Source: Marinobacter pelagius
GTDB lineage: Bacteria > Pseudomonadota > Gammaproteobacteria > Pseudomonadales > Oleiphilaceae
Direction: 5' to 3'
Assembly: GCF_003315345.1 (NCBI RefSeq)
Contig: NZ_QNRO01000009.1
Span: 79,473 to 143,472, forward strand
Length of the DNA stretch: 64,000 bases
In this document: positions 1-7,371 of the stretch, in pieces
Layout: each line of letters starts with the position of its first letter
Position numbering within the stretch: the stretch's first letter is position 1
Translations under genes and position numbers: made by a program
The notes under the pieces: generated by a model
The model's database searches: none
What the model was told of the DNA's origin: nothing
The model's input: only the letters and a program-made list of their open reading frames with translations

Positions 1-1
1 C

Positions 2-2053
2 CAGCAGGCCCTGCGGGAAGACCTGCGCTTGCTGGTAATGTCGGCGACACTGGAGACCGCACCGATCGCCCGGGTACTCGGGGATGTGCCGGTGATCAGC
101 AGCGAGGGACGGGCTTTCCCGGTGGAGGTGGTGTACCGGCCGGTGCCCCGGAATGCACGGATTGTAGACCAGGTGCTGGCGGTGGTGCATGAAGCCCTTC
201 GTGACCAGGCCGGTTCCCTGCTGGTTTTCCTGCCCGGTGCCGGGGAGATCCGCCGGGTGGCGCAGCAGCTGCAAGGGCAGGTGCCTGAGCATGTCATTAT
301 CGCACCTCTCTACGGAAACCTGAGTGCCGACGCCCAGGACCGGGCCATTGCGCCGGCGCCAGACGGTACCCGCAAGGTGGTGCTGGCAACTGCCATAGCG
401 GAAACCAGTCTGACCATCGAGGGGGTGCGGGTGGTCATCGATGCCGGTCAGCAGCGCCGGGCCGTGTTTGATGCCAACAGCGGCATGACCCGATTGGTGA
501 CTGGCCGGGTGTCCAAAGCCTCGGCGGAGCAACGCAAGGGTCGGGCCGGACGGGTCGAGCCCGGGGTGTGTTACCGGCTCTGGAGTGAATCGGAACAGTT
601 TGGCCTGGCGGAGTTCACGCCCCCGGAGATCCGGGAGGCAGATCTGGCGCCACTGGTGCTGGAACTGGCCCAGTGGGGCGCCCGCTCGCCAGACCAGGTG
701 GCCTGGATTGACGCTCCTCCCCGGCCCCACTGGCAGCAGGCGGTAGCCCTGTTGCAATGGCTTGACCTGCTCGATGGTGATGGCGCTATCACCGACCACG
801 GCAAGGCGGCCCGGGAACTGGGGATCCACCCCCGCCTGGCCCATATGGTGCTTCGGGGGCGGGTGCTGGGTTTCGGCGGGCTGGCAGCGGAACTGGCTGC
901 TTTGCTGGGGGAGCGGGACCTGCTGGGACCGGGCGAAGGCGCGGACCTGCACCAGAGGGTTCGACTGCTCCGTGGCGAGATGGCCACCCGGCGCCTGGAT
1001 CCGGCCCGGCTGAAAGCGGTGCGGCAGGCGGCAAAACGACTGGATACCGGGGCGCTGCAGGGTCCGGAACCCGGAGAAGCCCTGGTCGGCCGGCTGCTGG
1101 CCCTGGCGTATCCTGATCGGATCGCCCGCCGGCGCCCGGGATCGGCACCGCGCTATCAACTGAGTAATGGCAAAGGGGCAGTGTTGCGAGAGGAGGATCC
1201 GCTCGCCCGCCACGACTGGCTGGTGGCCGCCGATCTGGATGGCAAGGCGCGGGAGGCAACCATCTACCTGGCTGCACCGGTGGACCTGCCGGACCTGGAA
1301 CAGGATCTGGCCGATCACATCACCGAGCAGGATGAGGCAATCTGGGATGACCGGCGGGGCACGGTGATTGCCCGCAAGGTCCGGAAACTCGGGGAGCTCG
1401 TGCTGGCCGAGCAGGCGTTGCCCCAGGTGGATCCTGCCCTGATCCAGCAGGGATTGCTGGATGCCGTGCGCAGGAAAGGCCTGGGCAGCCTGCCCTGGAC
1501 CCCCGAGGCGCGCCAGTGGTGTGCCCGGGTCCGCCTGCTGGCGGAGCAGTTTCCCGGAGACTGGCCGGAGACCGGAGATGAGGCCCTGCTGGCCACTCTG
1601 GATACCTGGCTTGGCCCGTTCCTGGCCGGCCTGCAGCGCTGGTCCGATCTCGTCAGACTCAATCTGCTCCAGGCCCTGGCCTCACTCCTGGATTACCAAC
1701 AGCAGCAACAGCTGGAGAACCTGGTGCCCCGGGCCCTGACCATTCCCGCTGGCCAGAAGGTCACGCTGGACTACACGCCGGACCACGGCCCGGTGCTCTC
1801 GGCCAAGCTTCAGGCCCTGTTCGGCTGGACCGAGACCCCCAGGGTGGCTGGCGGGCAGGTGCCGGTGGTGATACACCTGCTGTCGCCGGCCCAGCGGCCC
1901 CTGGCGGTCACCTCGGACCTGGCCAGTTTCTGGCGCAATGCTTACCCCGAAGTGCGCAAGGACATGCGCGGCCGGTACCCCAAACACCCCTGGCCCGAAG
2001 ACCCGTTCACCGCCGAGGCTCAGCAGGGAACGAAAAAACGCCCAGATCGCTGA
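2..2053 (+). CDS. hrpB: ATP-dependent RNA helicase HrpB, 3' part
   Basis: DEAH-box RNA helicase of the HrpB family. The frame is open from base 2, so the start codon and the Walker A/DEAH region lie left of the window. Visible: motif III (VMSATLE) at once, the second RecA-like domain with motif V (ATAIAETSLTIEGV) and motif VI (QRKGRAGR), the helicase-associated HA2 region, and the C-terminal HrpB-specific domain ending with the conserved Trp/Pro-rich segment (SFWRNAYPEVRKDMRGRYP) typical of HrpB. About 683 residues are present of a usual 820-840. The role in gammaproteobacteria is poorly defined; RNA processing is likely. The last 47 bases overlap the 3' end of the convergent gene that follows. 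Confidence 0.95.
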   Translation, partial: QQALREDLRLLVMSATLETAPIARVLGDVPVISSEGRAFPVEVVYRPVPRNARIVDQVLAVVHEALRDQAGSLLVFLPGAGEIRRVAQQLQGQVPEHVIIAPLYGNLSADAQDRAIAPAPDGTRKVVLATAIAETSLTIEGVRVVIDAGQQRRAVFDANSGMTRLVTGRVSKASAEQRKGRAGRVEPGVCYRLWSESEQFGLAEFTPPEIREADLAPLVLELAQWGARSPDQVAWIDAPPRPHWQQAVALLQWLDLLDGDGAITDHGKAARELGIHPRLAHMVLRGRVLGFGGLAAELAALLGERDLLGPGEGADLHQRVRLLRGEMATRRLDPARLKAVRQAAKRLDTGALQGPEPGEALVGRLLALAYPDRIARRRPGSAPRYQLSNGKGAVLREEDPLARHDWLVAADLDGKAREATIYLAAPVDLPDLEQDLADHITEQDEAIWDDRRGTVIARKVRKLGELVLAEQALPQVDPALIQQGLLDAVRRKGLGSLPWTPEARQWCARVRLLAEQFPGDWPETGDEALLATLDTWLGPFLAGLQRWSDLVRLNLLQALASLLDYQQQQQLENLVPRALTIPAGQKVTLDYTPDHGPVLSAKLQALFGWTETPRVAGGQVPVVIHLLSPAQRPLAVTSDLASFWRNAYPEVRKDMRGRYPKHPWPEDPFTAEAQQGTKKRPDR

Positions 2054-2870
2054 CCCGGCCGGTGACCAGTCGAACCGGCACGGTTTCGAAGTAGATATTG
2101 CGGGTCCGGATGTGAGCGCCGGTGGGTCCTCCCAGTTCTTCCGGCGCCATTTCCTCCAGGGCCACCGACTCGGACTTTCCGGAACTGTCCTTGAAGCTGT
2201 CGGCGAGCACCCAGAGAGGTTTGCCCTGTTCCCGGGCAGCGAGGGCGAGCAGATAGGTGCCGCTCTTGTTCACGAAGTGCTGGTCTGAAAGCCAGGTGTC
2301 ACAGCCGCTGAAGACGATATCCGCCTCGGCCATGAACAGTCCGGTCTGGGCATCGGTAATCAAGGTTACCGGGACGCCCAGTTCGTCCAGCTCCCGGGCC
2401 AGGGTGAACCCCTCGTTGCCCGGACTGCTCTGGGTGCAGATAACCGAGAAGGGGTGCTGTCGCTCAGCGAGCAAGCGGAACAGGGCGAGCACCTGGGAAC
2501 TCCGGCTGTGGGTCAGGATGGCGGCGTTCTCCGGCACCAGCTCGAAGGCGCTGAGCGCCACCCGTTCATTGGCCCGGATCAGCTGCTCCAGCACCGAGGC
2601 AACCACCGGGACAGCTTGCTCGGATACCTTCTCGCTGTTTCGCCAGGGGCCAAACAGTTCACGGCAGCGTGTCACCGCGTTAGCCAGCGGCACCATGCTG
2701 GGACGGGTGCGAGTCAGGTCATCAAACAATTCCTCCAGCGCGTTAGCCGGCACAACCTCCCCAATCAGCCATTGCCGGACCTCCTGAAGAACCTTTTGTG
2801 CCAGCTGCGTTGCGCCGGACTGGTTGTCTTTCCTGACGGCCTCGACAATGGCCCTGGCCCTCTGATCCAT
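2007..2870 (-). CDS. eIF-2B alpha/beta/delta-like protein
   Basis: A 287-aa protein of the initiation factor 2B-related sugar-phosphate isomerase fold (the family that includes methylthioribose-1-phosphate and ribose-1,5-bisphosphate isomerases). The N-terminal ~100 residues are helical. The C-terminal Rossmann-like part holds the family signatures ILTHSRSSQV, a CTQSSPGNEG segment where the family usually has an E-S-R-P-type loop, and GCDTWLSDQHFVNKSGTYLLALAA, which matches the usual 'GADAV...G.VVNKIGT' block. The substrate cannot be read from sequence. It is convergent with hrpB and overlaps it by 47 bases. It starts at an ATG 68 bp upstream of the next minus-strand gene's stop. Confidence 0.75.
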   Translation of the reverse strand: MDQRARAIVEAVRKDNQSGATQLAQKVLQEVRQWLIGEVVPANALEELFDDLTRTRPSMVPLANAVTRCRELFGPWRNSEKVSEQAVPVVASVLEQLIRANERVALSAFELVPENAAILTHSRSSQVLALFRLLAERQHPFSVICTQSSPGNEGFTLARELDELGVPVTLITDAQTGLFMAEADIVFSGCDTWLSDQHFVNKSGTYLLALAAREQGKPLWVLADSFKDSSGKSESVALEEMAPEELGGPTGAHIRTRNIYFETVPVRLVTGRVSDLGVFSFPAEPRR

Positions 2871-2938
2871 GGTGGTGACTCCGGCTCCCGAATTTATGCC
2901 TGGTTAACCAGAGCCTAGCAGGGATTGCCGGGCCGCAC

Positions 2939-3307
2939 TCACGGAACAACCTTGCGGCTTTTCTGCAGGTAAATCGAGCCCTCGCGTTCGACCGTTTCCG
3001 GATCGGCATATTCGGAGGCTTCGTGCACCAATTCCAGGCGCTCGGCCAGGTCGTCGAATTCCCCGTTCAGTTTATTCAGAGCGTTTTCCAGGGTGTAGGT
3101 CAGCTGATGGATCTCGTTCATGGCTTCGGGGTTCAGTTCTCCGGCCAGTAACTTGTCGAGCTTGTTGTTATATTTGGAGAAATTGGTCACGGCCTGTTCC
3201 AGGGTTTCTGCCGGTTCGCCCTCGTAATGCTCGTAATCTTCGGCGAGTGCGGGCAGGGAGAACATCAGGGCGGCTGCAACAAGGGTCAGATTACGGGTAA
3301 TTTTCAT
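2939..3307 (-). CDS. Small secreted protein, DUF6746-like
   Basis: A 122-aa exported protein. A classic Sec signal peptide covers residues 1-22 (MKITRNLTLVAAAL...ALAE, cleavage after ALA). The mature part is acidic, helical and heptad-like (DYEHYEGEPAETLEQAV, then long amphipathic helices around residues 35-105), consistent with a small periplasmic coiled coil. It resembles the DUF6746 family seen in Marinobacter-like bacteria; the family assignment is from memory of the motif 'YEHYEGEPAETLEQA'. No enzymatic motif or cysteine is present. Its promoter must lie in the AT-rich 3308-3428 interval shared with the divergent ATP-grasp gene. Confidence 0.7.
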   Translation of the reverse strand: MKITRNLTLVAAALMFSLPALAEDYEHYEGEPAETLEQAVTNFSKYNNKLDKLLAGELNPEAMNEIHQLTYTLENALNKLNGEFDDLAERLELVHEASEYADPETVEREGSIYLQKSRKVVP

Positions 3308-3458
3308 AGGACCTTCCTCAGTGATTTATCAAGAATACGAATTATTATCACTTGTCTTGAGGTAATCCATGAGATGGATCAATAAATGATCGAGAATACC
3401 TATTGTCAGATGCCCGAAGCTGAATAAAATGCGTTCAGTTTCCCATCAGGCCGTTACC

Positions 3459-4274
3459 ATGCAGTTTGTTTCCTTCAATGCGTTCCGTACCCTCGGATTC
3501 CCCGATACCACGGTGCTCAAGCCCGAGCACTACCTGCAGCACAAGGCGCTGCTGCAGGAAGCAGACTGGGTCCTGTTCCCGGAGTACTGGCAACTCAATG
3601 CCCTGGTCCACGGCCTCAAGTGCCGGGTGTTTCCCAGCGTTGCCAGCTACCGCATCGGTCATGACAAGATCGAGATGACCCGTGCCTTCCAGACTGTGGC
3701 CCCGGAGCACACGCCCTGGACGATGATCGAGGCCAACGGCCCGCTGGAACGGGACATGATCTGGGACGCCATGGGCCTGCCTTTCGTGGCCAAGCTGCCC
3801 AAGGCCAGCATGGGCGAAGGCGTGTGGCTGATCGAGACCCGGGGAGACTGGCGCCGTTACTGTGAGCGCACCGAGGTGCTCTATGCCCAGGAATATCTGC
3901 CCATCGACCGGGATGTCCGGGTCGTGGTGATTGGTGACGAGGTCCTGACGGCCTACTGGCGAACCCAGGCTGACCAGGGTTTTTACAACAATGTGGCCCG
4001 GGGCGGGCAGATCGACAACAGCCCGGTACCCGAGGCGGTGACGGACCTGGCACTGCGGCTGGCCCGGGGGCTGGAGGTGGACCATGCCGGGTTCGATATC
4101 GCCCTGGTGCAAGGTTATCCCTATGTACTTGAATTCAATCGGCTTTTTGGCAACAAGGGCCTGGACAGGGGCACTGACCTGCAGCAGGCCATCCTGGGCT
4201 ACCTGAGCCGACAGAGTGAGCCCCGGGACCCGGACGGCCCCACCGGGCCGCCGTTGTGGCCGGTGGCGGTCTGA
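3459..4274 (+). CDS. ATP-grasp domain protein (RimK-like)
   Basis: A protein of about 271 aa with an ATP-grasp fold. The preATP-grasp domain is residues ~1-70, the ATP-binding lobe contains VAKLPKASMGEGV (glycine-rich loop) and YAQEYLPIDRDVRVVVIGDEV, and the catalytic Mg site is near the C terminus (FDIALVQG...VLEFNRLFGNKGL, the E-x-N of ATP-grasp ligases). Members of this fold form amide or thioester bonds through acyl-phosphates; the substrate is not predictable. An upstream ATG at 3429 would add ten residues that do not resemble the fold, so the internal ATG (MQFVSFNAFRTLG) is chosen; its Shine-Dalgarno is weak. It precedes the decarboxylase gene on the same strand but is separated from it by a strong terminator hairpin. 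Confidence 0.75.
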   Translation: MQFVSFNAFRTLGFPDTTVLKPEHYLQHKALLQEADWVLFPEYWQLNALVHGLKCRVFPSVASYRIGHDKIEMTRAFQTVAPEHTPWTMIEANGPLERDMIWDAMGLPFVAKLPKASMGEGVWLIETRGDWRRYCERTEVLYAQEYLPIDRDVRVVVIGDEVLTAYWRTQADQGFYNNVARGGQIDNSPVPEAVTDLALRLARGLEVDHAGFDIALVQGYPYVLEFNRLFGNKGLDRGTDLQQAILGYLSRQSEPRDPDGPTGPPLWPVAV

Positions 4275-4342
4275 GCCCACGCTTTCGCGCCAATTTCCGT
4301 GCCATAACCCACCGGGTCTGGCCGTTTTACTTATGGGTAGAT

Positions 4343-4378
4343 ATGCGCATTTGCGGTGATCGGAGAAAAGCCCGATGA
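4343..4378 (+). other. Candidate basic leader peptide upstream of speC
   Basis: An 11-codon open frame, ATG to TGA, translating to MRICGDRRKAR. Five of eleven residues are Arg or Lys. It lies across the loop and 3' arm of the first leader hairpin and ends 15 nt before the terminator hairpin. The Shine-Dalgarno is only weak (GGGTAG just upstream). Expression is unproven; it is listed because basic-residue leader peptides are a known way of sensing polyamine-precursor amino acids (for example speFL of enterics). Confidence 0.3.
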
Positions 4379-4425
4379 TCGCGCCATCTTACGGGTGCTG
4401 CAGCGTTGCTGTAGCGCCTTTTTTT
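4353..4425 (+). promoter_or_regulatory. speC leader: tandem hairpins ending in an intrinsic terminator
   Basis: Hairpin 1 pairs 4353-4363 with 4372-4382 (11 positions, ten pairs including one G-U, one G-G mismatch, 8-nt loop). Hairpin 2 pairs GGTGCTGCAGC (4394-4404) with GCTGTAGCGCC (4408-4418) around a 3-nt loop, directly followed by seven Ts (4419-4425). Hairpin 2 is a textbook intrinsic terminator, but only 34 nt separate it from the speC start at 4460, too little for a separate full promoter plus a leader. It may therefore be an attenuator rather than, or as well as, the terminator of the upstream gene. Confidence 0.75.
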
Positions 4426-4459
4426 ATGCCTGCTTGCCCTGTGGAGGGAAACACCACCC

Positions 4460-5635
4460 ATGACCGAAGCCGTTAACGCCAACATCGCCGATTACTACGA
4501 CGCCGAGACCTTCAAGCGCATCAAGGATTTCGCCGACACCAAAGAAACGCCGTTTGTGGTGATCGATACCAAAACCATCGATCGTCAGTACAACGAGCTG
4601 GTGGAAGGCTTTCCCTACGCCAAGGTCTACTACGCGGTGAAGGCGAACCCGGCGCCCCAGATCCTGTCCATGCTGCGGGACAAGGGTGCCAACTTCGACA
4701 TCGCGTCGGTGTATGAGCTGGAGAAAGTGCTGGCCCTGGGCGTGACCGGTGACCGGATCAGTTACGGCAACACCATCAAGAAGGCGAAGGACATCCGCAC
4801 CTTCTATGAGCAGGGGGTGCGCCTGTTTGCCACTGATTCCGAGGCCGACTTGCGCAACATTGCCAGGGCGGCTCCGGGTTCGAAGGTGTACGTTCGCATC
4901 CTGACCGAGGGCACCCTGACCGCCGACTGGCCGTTGTCGCGCAAGTTTGGCTGTCAGACCGACATGGCCATGGACCTGCTGATCCTGGCTCGTGACTTGG
5001 GCCTGGTGCCCTACGGCGTGTCCTTCCATGTCGGTTCCCAGCAGCGTGAAATCGGCGCCTGGGATGCGGCGTTGAACAAGGTGAAGGTGATTTTCGAGCG
5101 CCTGAAGGAAGAGGACGGCATCGAGCTGAAGATGATCAACATGGGCGGTGGCTTCCCGGCCAACTACATCACCAGGACTAATGATCTGGGGGTGTACGCC
5201 GAGGAGATTGCCCGGTTCCTGCGCGAGGATTTTGGTGATGAGCTGCCGGAGATCATCATCGAGCCGGGGCGGTCACTGATTTCCAACGCCGGCGTGCTGG
5301 TGAGCGAGGTGGTGTTGATTTCCCGGAAGTCCCGCACCGCCCTGCACCGCTGGGTCTATACCGATGTGGGCAAATTCTCGGGGCTGATTGAGACGCTGGA
5401 TGAGTCCATCAAATTCCCGATCTGGACGGAGAAGTCCGGCGAGGGCGAGGACTGTGTGATTGCGGGGCCGACCTGTGACAGTGCCGATATCATGTACGAG
5501 CATCACAAGTATCCGCTGCCGCTGAATCTGGCCATCGGGGATCGGATGTACTGGCTTTCTACCGGGGCCTATACGACGACCTACAGTGCCATCGAGTTTA
5601 ACGGGTTTCCTCCGCTCGAGGACTACTACATCTGA
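4460..5635 (+). CDS. speC: Ornithine/lysine decarboxylase (fold III PLP enzyme)
   Basis: A 391-aa group IV pyridoxal-phosphate decarboxylase (alanine-racemase/ODC fold) making putrescine or cadaverine in the cytosol. The PLP Lys is K61 in YYAVKANP; HVGSQ and the glycine loop NMGGGFPA, the phosphate-binding EPGRSL block and the catalytic Cys339-Asp340 in GPTCDSAD are all present. Length matches the Pseudomonas-type eukaryote-like ODC (about 387 aa), not the 700-aa enteric enzyme. Ornithine versus lysine preference cannot be decided from sequence. A good SD (GGAGGG, 4442-4447) precedes the ATG. The leader holds a terminator hairpin and a basic mini-ORF (see those entries). Confidence 0.9.
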   Translation: MTEAVNANIADYYDAETFKRIKDFADTKETPFVVIDTKTIDRQYNELVEGFPYAKVYYAVKANPAPQILSMLRDKGANFDIASVYELEKVLALGVTGDRISYGNTIKKAKDIRTFYEQGVRLFATDSEADLRNIARAAPGSKVYVRILTEGTLTADWPLSRKFGCQTDMAMDLLILARDLGLVPYGVSFHVGSQQREIGAWDAALNKVKVIFERLKEEDGIELKMINMGGGFPANYITRTNDLGVYAEEIARFLREDFGDELPEIIIEPGRSLISNAGVLVSEVVLISRKSRTALHRWVYTDVGKFSGLIETLDESIKFPIWTEKSGEGEDCVIAGPTCDSADIMYEHHKYPLPLNLAIGDRMYWLSTGAYTTTYSAIEFNGFPPLEDYYI

Positions 5636-5669
5636 GTTTGGAGTCTGGCTGAGGCAAGGGATGCCCGAC

Positions 5670-6899
5670 TCAGGGGTCAGAAGAAAGCCTTCTTCTGACC
5701 CCATCTTCACTCTTCTCCTTCCGTCTCAAATCCAACGTAAACGCCAGCGGCAAAACCACCACGCTATAACCAATCATCACCAACACCGCATGGCGCACAT
5801 CACCGGTCCAGTCGGCCAGCAGTCCGCCGAGCATGGGCACGGAGAATGCCAGGGTATAACCCACCAGGAAGGTGCCGGCGGACAGGCGGCCGGTTTCTTC
5901 GGGGCGGACCAGCAAGGGCGGCAGTGCCACCAGCAGGATCAACAGGATGCCGGCAACGAAACTCATCAGGGTGGCACTGGCGATGGACCACCAGCCGTCG
6001 AGGGCGATGGTGCCGGCGGTGCCGAGGATGCTGAGGGTCGCCATGGTAACGATCAGAGTTCGGCGGCCGACCCAGGCGCGGGCGAATTTGAGCATGGTCA
6101 GGGAGGCGAAGACCTGGGCGATGTTAAACCAGAACAGGGCTTCGGAGAGTTTGTCGAACTGGCCCTGCTGTTCGAGCAGGTTGCCCATGTAGGCGTTGAG
6201 GCCGAAGAACATGGAGCCGGAGAGGCCCAGCAGCAGGCCGAGTTTCAGGGTCAGGGGGTTGCTCCAGTCCGGAAGCCAGGCGGCTTTGCGGACCGGGCGG
6301 GCCAGGTCCCGTCTGGGCAGAAACAGAGCGGTGGCGACCAGCAAGGCCGGCAGCGACCAGGCGATCAGGGTGGCGCGCCAGCTTTTATCCAGCAGGGGCA
6401 TAAGCACCGGCAGGGTGACGCCGGCGCCGATGAATTCGCCCATGAGCATGCCGTTCATGTAGATGGCGGTGCCCAGGGCCAGGTGGTGCGGCTGCAGCCA
6501 CCGTGGTAACAACGCCGGCAGCGCCGGCTGCATCATGGCCACCCCCAGGCCCATGACGGCACTGGCAATCATCAGGGTCAGGGTTTCAGGGGCGAGGCCA
6601 CGGCTGGCGGAGCCGATCACCATGATGACCATGGCCAGCGCCAGGGTATTTCTCGGTCCGATGCGGGAGATGGCCAGGGAGCCGGGCATGGCGCCGATGG
6701 CAAGCATCAGGATGGGCAGGGTGGTCAGGGCACCGGTCAGGGCCTTGGAGAGGGCGAGTTCCTCGCCGATGAAGGGAGCCAGAGGAGGCGCCACCAGCAC
6801 GGGGATGCGCAGGTAAACGCCGGATAGCCAAAGCAACACCGCCACCGGCAGCAGTCGGGCTGGCGGTGGCGGTGTGGTCGCGGCCTGGTGTTCAGCCAC
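5670..6899 (-). CDS. MFS transporter, CynX/NimT-like
   Basis: A 409-aa major facilitator with about 12 hydrophobic segments. It resembles the cyanate-transporter-like (CynX/NimT) branch: PVLVAPPLAPFIGEELALS after TM1 and RIGPRNTLALAM in the loop 2-3 motif A position. The substrate is unknown. It starts 11 bp after the ectC stop, so the two genes are almost certainly cotranscribed, which suggests import or export of an ectoine-related compound. The last 11 codons (GVRRRLSSDP and neighbours) are encoded by a palindromic repeat, so the original C terminus has probably been replaced. Confidence 0.85.
   Translation of the reverse strand: MAEHQAATTPPPPARLLPVAVLLWLSGVYLRIPVLVAPPLAPFIGEELALSKALTGALTTLPILMLAIGAMPGSLAISRIGPRNTLALAMVIMVIGSASRGLAPETLTLMIASAVMGLGVAMMQPALPALLPRWLQPHHLALGTAIYMNGMLMGEFIGAGVTLPVLMPLLDKSWRATLIAWSLPALLVATALFLPRRDLARPVRKAAWLPDWSNPLTLKLGLLLGLSGSMFFGLNAYMGNLLEQQGQFDKLSEALFWFNIAQVFASLTMLKFARAWVGRRTLIVTMATLSILGTAGTIALDGWWSIASATLMSFVAGILLILLVALPPLLVRPEETGRLSAGTFLVGYTLAFSVPMLGGLLADWTGDVRHAVLVMIGYSVVVLPLAFTLDLRRKEKSEDGVRRRLSSDP
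5673..5702. repeat. Palindromic repeat copy 1 (GGGGTCAGAAGA family)
   Basis: GGGGTCAGAAGA (5673-5684) and TCTTCTGACCCC (5691-5702) are exact inverted repeats around AAGCCT, so a 13-bp stem with a 4-nt loop can form. A near-identical copy is at 53383-53412. This copy sits at the 3' end of the MFS gene and supplies its last codons and stop. It probably works as a terminator-like hairpin between the convergent speC and MFS genes. Confidence 0.85.
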
Positions 6900-6910
6900 G
6901 GTATGCCGGA

Positions 6911-7306
6911 TCAGTCTTCGCTGGTGTCCGGCAGGTAGGCGCCGTCTTCGTCGTGGATCTCACGGCCGGTGACCGGCGGGTTGAAGGCGCAGATGAGGCG
7001 CATGTCTTCGGTGCCGCCGTACAGGGTGTGCCGGTCGTGCTTGTCCAGGGCGTACAGAGTGCCGTCGGTGATTTCATGTACTTCGCCGGTGGCGAGGTCC
7101 TTGATACGGCCGTTACCGGCTACACAGTACACGGCTTCCAGGTGGTGCTTGTACCAGAAGGTGTGTTCAGAGCCGGCCTTGATGATGGTCTCGTGGAAGG
7201 AGAATCCCATGCCGTCTTTCTTCAGCAGCAGCCGGCGGCTGGTCCATTGCTTGTCGCTGACCTCGCGCTCGGTACCGATAATGTCTTGCACTCGTACAAT
7301 TTTCAT
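6911..7306 (-). CDS. ectC: Ectoine synthase EctC, solitary
   Basis: A 131-aa cupin that cyclises N-gamma-acetyl-diaminobutyrate to ectoine. The iron-binding residues known from EctC structures are present at the expected positions: Glu57 (HHLEAVY), Tyr85 (TLYALD) and His93 (KHDRH). The ATG at 7306 ([15 protein letters not shown], the usual EctC start) is chosen over the ATG two codons upstream because GAGGA lies six bases before it and abuts the earlier ATG. No ectA, ectB, ask or ectD is adjacent. The next gene downstream is an MFS transporter; upstream, on the same strand, is an unrelated GTPase. Confidence 0.93.
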   Translation of the reverse strand: MKIVRVQDIIGTEREVSDKQWTSRRLLLKKDGMGFSFHETIIKAGSEHTFWYKHHLEAVYCVAGNGRIKDLATGEVHEITDGTLYALDKHDRHTLYGGTEDMRLICAFNPPVTGREIHDEDGAYLPDTSED

Positions 7307-7340
7307 TCGCATTCCTCATTTTGTGATGGAATAGCCATAC

Positions 7341-7371
7341 AGTATAAACATGCGCCTCAGGCCCGGTTCAA
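7341..7371 (-). promoter_or_regulatory. Candidate sigma-70 promoter of ectC
   Basis: On the minus strand, TTGAAC (7366-7371) and TATACT (7341-7346) are separated by 19 bp and point to ectC, whose ATG would be about 28 nt from the expected transcription start. The -35 lies within the 3' end of the GTPase gene. The hexamers are good; the spacer is slightly long. Confidence 0.5.

Noticed and set aside
7325..7350. Half LexA-like box (ATACAGTAT) at the ectC promoter
   Set aside because: The second half-site at the right spacing is missing; the bases are explained by the -10 element.
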